NCBI GenBank assembly: GCA_014529385.2
Contig: CM043957.1
Location: 64,788,003-64,852,002, forward strand
From: Adiantum capillus-veneris
Taxonomy: Eukaryota > Streptophyta > Polypodiopsida > Polypodiales > Pteridaceae
Direction of reading: 5' to 3'
DNA length: 64,000 bases
Shown here: piece by piece, positions 57,407-64,000 of the stretch
Layout: the number at the start of each line of letters is the position of its first letter
How positions within the stretch are numbered: position 1 is the stretch's first letter
Notes under the pieces: model-generated
Database searches by the model: none
What the model saw: only the letters and a program-made list of their open reading frames with translations
What the model was told of the DNA's origin: nothing
Translations under genes and position numbers: made by a program

Positions 57407-59896
57407 ATGGACTCGCAAGGATTGATAGAGATCTTGTCAACACCAGTGACATGCACTATCACTCTAGCTGAGCTTTTGAGGCTAAGACCACATATGTGGA
57501 CCACTGTAGGAAAATGCTTGGAGAAATTTGGGATAAAAGACCCAACATCGAGACTGCAAGAGGGTATACAAGAGTTGAGCAAACCACAAAAGAACGCTAA
57601 GCCTGTACCCTTAAACAAGGTCGGAGAGTATTGCGAAGGTGAAGAGGGGAATACAACCTTACCAGTTGAATTCCAAGGAGTGAACACGATGGCAATACTA
57701 GACAGCGGAGCTAGGGTAGCCATTGCAACAAAAGAAATCTGGAAAAAATGGGGGAAACCAGCAATAAGGAAGACTAGGTTGAAACTCCAATTAGCAGATG
57801 GACACATGGAGAAACCTATGGGGTTATTAGAGAAAGTCGTAGTAACTTCTTGCGGCATTGAATACGAACATACTTTTGCTATTGTCGATTTTGGCAAGGA
57901 GAATAACTATGATATCATACTGGGAAGACCATTCATGAGACAGTTGAAAATGGTCCAGGATTGGGGCTACGATCACATATACCTGAGAAATATGGAAACC
58001 ACTACACGTGTGAACCTGAGAGACCATAGCTACAAAGATGTGAACCGAACACCGGTAGAGGAGTTTGATTCAGCTACTTTGGCGGGATCCGAATTTCCAG
58101 CTTGGTTAGGTAAGCCCAAGGAGTTATGGATGTGTGGAGCCTCGAAATGTGGAAGTCTGAGGCGAGAAGAATATGTTTTAGAAAGGGCTATCGAAGACGA
58201 AACTTATATAGGAGAACCCTTTCCAGAGGACACGCTTGAACCATTAGAATGGACACACATTCTAGCAACCCTAGATGTTTGTGCAATTCCGGATGGTCCC
58301 ACAACGAAATTTTGCGACAAGGACGGGTACGACGTGGTTCCGTACTTCATGTTGAGAACTATACTCGAAAAAGAAACTGAAAAGAACGATACACTGGAAA
58401 AGGAAGATGAAGAGGAGGTGTTTCACGACATTCCCGATCATCCAGAGTGGGGAAATGAAGCAGACAACGAGTCAACGGACAATTCAAGCGGAAACGAAGA
58501 AACTATAACGGATGTCCGATTTTATGATTTTCCGAACCAAACTAAACAACGCCAGAAACGCTATAGAGCAAAGAGAAAAACAAAGGGGGTTAGAACCAAT
58601 CCGATGCCTAGAATAAGAGGAAAAAATCAATTCCTAATGCTAGTAAAGGCGGAAGATTGTGTTAAGGACAAGATTTCTGGAAGAATGAGAGGCAATGATC
58701 AAAAGAGCTTACGAAAAGACAAAAGAAGCTCAAGAAATCAAGTTCAAAGGAATGAAACGAAAACTGAAACAGAAAAATCAGAAAAGAACAAGCGCAACAG
58801 AGAACACACGGAGTCCAAGTTAGAACGTAGAAACAAGTACAGAGAGCTCAAGAAAACTCTGAAAGAAGTTTGGACGACAGAAATTGAGAGTGGAGAGGAC
58901 GAAAACGCCAAAATCAAGGAAAACATGGATGTTCCCTCTCACTACAGGAAATTCACAATAGAGGATAGGAAGGTGGTATTAACCCAACCTATTCGAGAGA
59001 GAAAGGAGAACGAATCTTATGACGGACCGGAGGATGCAAAAAAAGTTGATTTAGCAGCTCCAGGTGAGACACCTAGACCGGTGTACATAGCCACAGATTT
59101 GTCTCCAGGCGAGGAAGAGAGACTTTTGAGTCTTCTCAGAGAGTACAGGGATGTGTTTGCATGGTCTTATAAGGACTTAAAGGGAGTTGACCCATCGATA
59201 TGCCAACACACAATCCCACTAAAACAAGACGCAAAGCCTAGCAGACAGAGACCATACACATATAATGATACGTTTGCTAAGCGAATCAAAGAAGAGATAG
59301 ATAAGCTAATGGAAGCTGAATTCATATACGAGATTGAACACACCGATTGGGTATCTCCAATTGTGGTGGTACCCAAGAAGAACGGAAAACTCCGAGTGTG
59401 TGTCAACTTAAAGAAAGTGAATGCTGCAACAATCAGGGACAATTATCCCCTGCCGATAACTGATCATGTTCTAGAGCGTGTATCAGGGAAAACAGCATAC
59501 TCCTTTCTTGATGGTTTTTCAGGATATAACCAGCTAGCCATAGCACCGGAAGATCAACATAAAACAGCTTTTGCAACGGAGTGGGGAATTTATGCTTATC
59601 GGGTTATGCCTTTTGGTCTAACCAATGCTCCCGCAACCTTCCAGAGGCTGATGACGCATGCTTTCAAAGAATACTTAAGGTTGTTTCTAGAAATATACAT
59701 GGATGACTTATGTGTACATTCTCTTCTGAGAGATGAGCATCTAGAACACCTAAGAAAAGTATTTGAGAAATGTAGGACATATCGCATTTGTCTCAATCCT
59801 GAGAAATGTGTGTTTATGGTCCGACAGGGCAGAATTCTGGGACATATTGTCTCACAAAACGGAATATCCACGGATTTAGAGAAGATAAAGTTATAG
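57407..59896 (+). pseudogene. Gy2 protease and reverse transcriptase, cut by a frameshift
   Basis: Same phase as gag, separated by the TGA at 57383. Retropepsin: MAILDSGARVAIATKEIWKK (about residue 99), with LADGHMEKP flap and IILGRPFM. A long charged linker (residues about 270-540) is rich in Lys, Arg and Glu. RT: WVSPIVVVPKKNGKLRVCVN, YSFLDGFSGYNQLAIAPEDQ (first Asp), FGLTNAPATFQRLM, EIYMDDLCVHS (second pair). The frame ends at 59896, just after LGHIVSQNGIS; a one-base slip in AAAG near 59888 moves the continuation to the next frame. All RT catalytic residues are kept. Confidence 0.9.
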
Positions 59897-62800
59897 TGGA
59901 TATGCCTAGACCAACCAATGCGAAACAAGTACAGAGCTTTATGGGACATTGCGGATATTATAGACGATTCATTTACATGTACGCTATAATAGGCCAACCA
60001 CTTTACAGGCTAATAGTGAACTTTGAATGGACAGAGGAGTGTGAGGAATCATTCAAGAAATTGAAAGAGGCACTCATTACTGCTCCAGTCTTGAAATCAC
60101 CAGATTGGGAGAAGATATTCCATGTGCATATAGATGCTTCGGCATATGCAATAGGATGCATTCTGGCTCAGCCAGAAGAAGGAAACATGGATTTTCCTAT
60201 CTGTTACGCCAGTCGACAGCTCAACAATGCAGAGAAGAATTACACCACAACAGAGCGAGAGGGATTAGGAATGATATATGCTGTGAAGAAATTTCGGCAT
60301 TATCTTCTAGCCAACAAGTTTGTGTTTTTTACGGATCACCAAGCCTTGCTCTACCTAGTGAATAAACCATGCAATACCGGGAGAATAGTGAGATGGTTCA
60401 TTATCTTACTGGAATTCGACTTCACGGTAGTAGTAAAGAAAGAAAAAACACATCTTAGAGCTGATCATCTTTCGCGATTGACGAATGGAGAAGACCCTAT
60501 AGGAGTAGATGACGACATGCCAGACGCGTACTTGTTCAACATAGAAATGATACCGAAGTGGTCTCAAAATGTCGTTAGCCTATTAACCTATGGAGGAGAG
60601 TTTGATAGAAGAGAATACAACCAGAAACATATTGCTATTCAGCAATCCAAGAATCTTCAATTGGTTGCAGGAAGGTTGTATCAATTGGGAAATGATCATG
60701 TTTTACGACTATGCATCAATCCTGAGGAATATAATATATATCTGTGCGAAGCACATGTTCAGGAATGTGCATTTCATTGTTCAAGAAGGAACACATATAG
60801 GAATTTGTTACAATTGGGAGTCTATTGGCCAGGAATGAAAGAAAGCGTACATGAATATGTCACTGTATGTATTGTATGTTCATCAAAACCGCCAGCAGAG
60901 TATTCGACATTATATCAGATAATGATCGCTCCGGAATGGAGTCAGTATATTGTTGAATATCTCACAAATAGAACTTTCCCAGAAGGAACGTCAAAAGCTC
61001 GTCAGAAATCTGTAGAGACAGAAGCTAGAGATTACGCTTTAATAGGAGATCAACTCTATAAGAGAGGTAAAGACAACCAGCTTAGGATTTGCGCATCAGA
61101 GTCTGAGTATGTGATAATCCTGGAGCAAGCTCATGGAGGAGTAGGTGGAGGCCATTTCTCAGGTGATAAGACAGCAAAACTTGTCTTAGCCGCAGGAATA
61201 TGGTGGCCAACATTACATATGGACGCTGAGGAATACGTTAAACGGTGTGATGACTGTCAGCGGACCAAAGTACCACTTAAAAGAGATGATATGCCGCTTA
61301 GACCAATGATGGGGGCAAGAGCTTTTGCAAAATGGGGGATTGATTATGTCGGACCCATTTCACCTCCTGCATATAAGACTCATGCACAATACATCATTGT
61401 GGCTACAGACTATCTAACAAAGTGGGTCGAAGCAAAGGCAACTCAAAAAGCAGATGCCAGGACCACGGCACAATTTCTATATGAATACGTCTTTGTACGA
61501 TATGGATTGCCAATAGAAATTGTGAGTGATCGAGGCACACATTTTATAAATGAAGTGATAGAGATCCTTCTAGATGAATTCATGGTAATCCATAGGAAAT
61601 CAGCCCCGTATCATCCACAAGCAAACGGACAAGCTGAAGCAACAAACAAAACCATATGCACGGTCCTTACGAAGATTGTATCTGAGTCGAGAACTGACTG
61701 GGACCAGAAGTTGCATTCAACATTATGGGCATATAGGGTAGCATATAAAACATCAATAGGAACGACCCCATATAACATGGTTTTTGGGCTAAATGCTATC
61801 TTACCAATAGAATTCTTGATTTCAACCTTAAGGGTGGCTAAGGATCTAGAGTGGACAGGGCACAAGATTTCTGATAGAATAGATGACCTGGAAAAGCTAG
61901 ACGAGCTTCGCCTAAAAGCAGTAGCTTCTATCTACGCTCAAAAAAGGCGACAAAAGAAATTTTTTGATAAGCATGTGCGGACTAAAGAGTTTAAAGTTGG
62001 GGACTATGTCCTAGTTTACACTCTAAAACAGCATGCTAAGAAGCTTAAAAAGCGAGGGATGGGACCTCTGGTGATTAAAGATCTATCACCAAGTGGAGCC
62101 TTCAAGCTTGCTACATTAGACGGAGAAGAAATGCCCAATTGGATTAGTGGATGCAGAGTGAAAAAGTATCTTTTGCCGCTAACCCAAGACATGCTTCTCA
62201 AAATACATCAAGAAAAGCTGCGTGTCCAGAAAAAGAAAAAGATTGTGGAGGAAGCGCAAGCCGAGGAGAAGGAAAGAATGGAGAAAAGAAGACTACTGCG
62301 TCAGAAACAACGCAATGAAGGAGCAATACGAATAAACGCAGTCAGTATAACAGAAATGGATAATGACAAAGAAGAACCCATCATTGAATGCAAAGTAGGA
62401 ACCAACCAAATCAAAGCCAGAGCACTATTGGATTCAGGAGCTCAAACTAACCTACTTTCACTTAGTTTGTATAGACAATTGACAAATGACACTACATTAC
62501 AAACTGCCAAGCAAGAGTTAAAGAGTTACTATGAGAATTCAATCAAAACTGTCGGATGCACAGTTTTACATATACAGATTAACCAGTATGTGTATCCTCA
62601 TATGTTTTACGTGGTTGAAGACCAAGCTACACAACATCCATTATTGCTAGGACAACCATGGCAGAAGCAATACAATGCAATGATTGACTGGAGTTCTAAA
62701 TCAGTGCTTATCAAATACGAAGGTGAAAGTCAATCAGTTAAGTTCACCAAAGGAGCAGAGCCAACTCCAAAGGAAGAATCCAAGAACAAAGGTAAACAAC

Positions 62801-63459
62801 AACCAGAGAAAAAGAAGAAGCAATGGCAACCAAAAGTTTCTATACAACTGGATTGCTCTTCGACGAGGAACTCTCAACATTGGATAAGGAAGACAAGCAA
62901 TAATATAACAGCTCAACCTTGGGAAAAAACGGAGTCAAAGTTGGTATGGAGACCAAAAAAGGTTGTGCCAGAGAACACAAAGGTGGAAAACAGAGTCTTC
63001 AATACCAGACAACAGAGTGATTCCAGACAATCAAGGACAGTGAAACAGATCTGGATTCCAAAGAAGTTCATGACGGCACAAAGCTATAGCAAGCAAATTT
63101 GGATCCCAAGGATTTGTAAACAGGAACTCCCTTCAGTACAATCCACGGAAACTCCTAGGTATTTCAAGGCGAGGAAATCAACACAAAGAACAAAGCAGGT
63201 TTGGGTCGCAAAGAGTTTGTGGCAAGCACAAGCGAAGCGGAAGCAGATTTGGATTGTGAAAAAGAACAACAAGGTAAAGAAGAATCCATCTACTGATTCT
63301 ACTACCGAAGTGCCAAAACCAACCCAAAACCCGACCACCAATCCTTCAATCAAACAAAGAGCAGCTTTATTGGAAAGACTGTTGTATCATCGCTCTACAA
63401 TTGCATTGGGAACTTATGACCAAAACAACTACAATGCTTCGCCCACAGACACTTCATAG
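59890..63459 (+). CDS. Gy2 RNase H, integrase, second retropepsin-like domain and W-motif tail
   Basis: A frame of more than 1,180 codons (open from 59806; real homology starts at KVIVDMPRPTNAKQVQSFMG). Residue numbers count from 59806. RNase H: FHVHIDASAYAIGCILA, TDHQALLYL. Two HHCC modules: about 314-357 (AHVQECAFHC ... CIVC) and about 440-486 (AHGGVGGGHF ... CDDC). Integrase core: GIDYVGP, EIVSDRGTHF, NGQAEATNKT (D, D, E at about 512, 573, 609), then a GPY-like end. After a Lys/Glu coil, a retropepsin-like motif ARALLDSGAQTNLLSLSLYR (about 873-892) with HPLLLGQPW. The tail (about 1000-1180) repeats QIWIPK-type motifs. Ends at TAG 63457-63459. Confidence 0.85.
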   Translation, partial: VIVDMPRPTNAKQVQSFMGHCGYYRRFIYMYAIIGQPLYRLIVNFEWTEECEESFKKLKEALITAPVLKSPDWEKIFHVHIDASAYAIGCILAQPEEGNMDFPICYASRQLNNAEKNYTTTEREGLGMIYAVKKFRHYLLANKFVFFTDHQALLYLVNKPCNTGRIVRWFIILLEFDFTVVVKKEKTHLRADHLSRLTNGEDPIGVDDDMPDAYLFNIEMIPKWSQNVVSLLTYGGEFDRREYNQKHIAIQQSKNLQLVAGRLYQLGNDHVLRLCINPEEYNIYLCEAHVQECAFHCSRRNTYRNLLQLGVYWPGMKESVHEYVTVCIVCSSKPPAEYSTLYQIMIAPEWSQYIVEYLTNRTFPEGTSKARQKSVETEARDYALIGDQLYKRGKDNQLRICASESEYVIILEQAHGGVGGGHFSGDKTAKLVLAAGIWWPTLHMDAEEYVKRCDDCQRTKVPLKRDDMPLRPMMGARAFAKWGIDYVGPISPPAYKTHAQYIIVATDYLTKWVEAKATQKADARTTAQFLYEYVFVRYGLPIEIVSDRGTHFINEVIEILLDEFMVIHRKSAPYHPQANGQAEATNKTICTVLTKIVSESRTDWDQKLHSTLWAYRVAYKTSIGTTPYNMVFGLNAILPIEFLISTLRVAKDLEWTGHKISDRIDDLEKLDELRLKAVASIYAQKRRQKKFFDKHVRTKEFKVGDYVLVYTLKQHAKKLKKRGMGPLVIKDLSPSGAFKLATLDGEEMPNWISGCRVKKYLLPLTQDMLLKIHQEKLRVQKKKKIVEEAQAEEKERMEKRRLLRQKQRNEGAIRINAVSITEMDNDKEEPIIECKVGTNQIKARALLDSGAQTNLLSLSLYRQLTNDTTLQTAKQELKSYYENSIKTVGCTVLHIQINQYVYPHMFYVVEDQATQHPLLLGQPWQKQYNAMIDWSSKSVLIKYEGESQSVKFTKGAEPTPKEESKNKGKQQPEKKKKQWQPKVSIQLDCSSTRNSQHWIRKTSNNITAQPWEKTESKLVWRPKKVVPENTKVENRVFNTRQQSDSRQSRTVKQIWIPKKFMTAQSYSKQIWIPRICKQELPSVQSTETPRYFKARKSTQRTKQVWVAKSLWQAQAKRKQIWIVKKNNKVKKNPSTDSTTEVPKPTQNPTTNPSIKQRAALLERLLYHRSTIALGTYDQNNYNASPTDTS
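62370..62730 (+). other. Second retropepsin-like domain of Gy2 (sub-feature)
   Basis: EPIIECKVGTNQIKARALLD, SGAQTNLLS, then KTVGCTVLHIQINQYVYPHM and HPLLLGQPWQKQYNAMIDW. The pattern (hydrophobic strand, LLDSGA, flap, LLLG.PW) matches the retropepsin-like fold. The first protease of the element is at about 57700-57960, before RT. Gypsy elements usually have one. Confidence 0.7.
62815..63300 (+). other. Tryptophan-motif repeat tail of Gy2 (sub-feature)
   Basis: Motifs KQWQPKV, KLVWRPKKV, KQIWIPKKF, KQIWIPRIC, KQVWVAKSL and KQIWIVKKN recur at intervals of 15-40 residues in a Lys/Gln/Thr-rich background. The K-Q-[IV]-W-[IV]-x-[KR] pattern recalls WVPK motifs near the zinc knuckle of some plant copia gags. 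Function unknown; nucleic-acid binding is a guess from charge. Confidence 0.65.
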
Positions 63460-64000
63460 TCGTCCAGGAGGACTCAGACTAGGAGGGGGGGAGGTATACA
63501 GGTATACAGGAGCTACAAAGCAGCTACAAGCGACAAAAACAAAGAAAAACAAAAATTATATTACAAGGGCAGTGTCTTACATGATTTTGCAATTTTTATG
63601 TTTGATTGCGGATATTGATAATATTTATGCCCTTATATACCTTGTTTTGCAACAAGAAGAGATCAAATGATGAATTTGGGTCTCTAGACGTGTAAATATC
63701 ACTAAATAAGAGTGTTTTTGGAGCTAAAAAGTGGAAAAAAGTGGTAATCCAAGTCCAGAAATCACAAATAAGTGTATATTCATATACACAGGGTTACCAG
63801 CTATTTATTGTGTATGTTTGGAATTTTTTGGCTTCAATTTGCTATTTTCCTTTATTTTTTATGATTTTCTTAATAAAAGTAAAAGAAAAATAAAAAAGCA
63901 GGTGAAATGAGATCGGAAAAAAGAAAAGAATAGACGGTGATGGTCCTAATGACAAGGGCAACCCATGGTAAAAATTGGGTACAATTCTGAAAAAGTTGCG
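63460..64000 (+). other. Gy2 3' non-coding region
   Basis: A purine run (AGGAGGGGGGGAGG, about 63480-63493) is followed by a doubled GGTATACAGG and AT-rich DNA. The LTR start TGTTGAGCC does not occur before the edge. No gene seen. Confidence 0.55.

Larger units (their letters stand above)
46303..64000 (+). mobile_element. Gy2: large Ty3/gypsy element, 3' end beyond the window
   Basis: LTR 46303-47250 (948 bp, TGTTGAGCC to GCTTTAACA), then TGGCGCCGCTGCCG at 47253, one mismatch from the Asp-tRNA primer site used by Athila/Tat-type plant elements. A repetitive leader precedes gag (from 48672, split by Co3). Protease, RT, RNase H and integrase follow, then an unusual C-terminal extension to 63459. 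A purine tract AGGAGGGGGGGAGG lies near 63480. The 3' LTR is not reached by 64000. It is inserted in the Co2 3' LTR; the TSD is predicted to be AAAGC. Confidence 0.9.

Overview
The window is nuclear DNA from a large, repeat-packed plant genome. It contains no convincing host gene. Almost everything is transposable-element sequence: an L1-type LINE, Ty1/copia and Ty3/gypsy LTR retrotransposons primed by plant-type initiator-Met or Asp tRNA sites, a PIF/Harbinger DNA transposon, long (TC)n microsatellites, and non-autonomous LTR elements. The lineage cannot be fixed from this sequence; a fern or another large-genome land plant is only a guess. Names below (LINE-A/B, Harb1, Gy1, NA1, NA2a/b, Co1, Co2, Co2-delta, Gy2, Co3) are local labels.

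Layout. 1-2488: 3' part of a LINE with an open ORF2 (LINE-A). 2489-4960: (TC)n/(AC)n tracts interleaved with about ten copies of a short unit, plus a second LINE (LINE-B) that has only ORF1 and the shared LINE tail. 4960-6945: unassigned DNA with a degenerate minisatellite and a 200-bp direct repeat. 6946-21178: a three-layer nest. A Harbinger transposon (Harb1) was invaded by a chromoviral gypsy element (Gy1; 123-bp LTRs, TSD TGGAC). Gy1 was invaded in its leader by a 5.5-kb non-autonomous element (NA1; 155-bp LTRs, TSD ACAGC/ACAGT). A later inversion (about 17720-21178) turned the 3' end of Gy1 and most of Harb1 around.

21422-27424 and 27965-37870: two members of one non-autonomous LTR family (NA2a, NA2b; minus strand). 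They carry a shared acidic protein and no recognisable pol. The NA2b LTR is split by Co1, a copia element with indistinguishable LTRs and TSD TGCGT, yet a broken reading frame.

38345-64000: another nest. Co2 (copia, plus strand) holds Co2-delta (minus strand, an in-frame gag-RNase H deletion derivative, TSD GGAAG). The 3' LTR of Co2 is cut after 16 bp by Gy2, a long gypsy element with an Asp-tRNA-like primer site. The Gy2 gag is in turn split by Co3, a nearly intact copia element (TSD TGAGA). Gy2 has the most unusual features here: four palindromes of about 30 bp in its leader, a doubled integrase zinc module, and a second retropepsin-like domain plus a tryptophan-motif tail downstream of integrase.

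Relative ages from LTR mismatches counted by eye: Co1 (0/215), Co3 (2/277), NA1 (4/155), Gy1 (6/123), Co2-delta (11/192). These agree with the nesting order.
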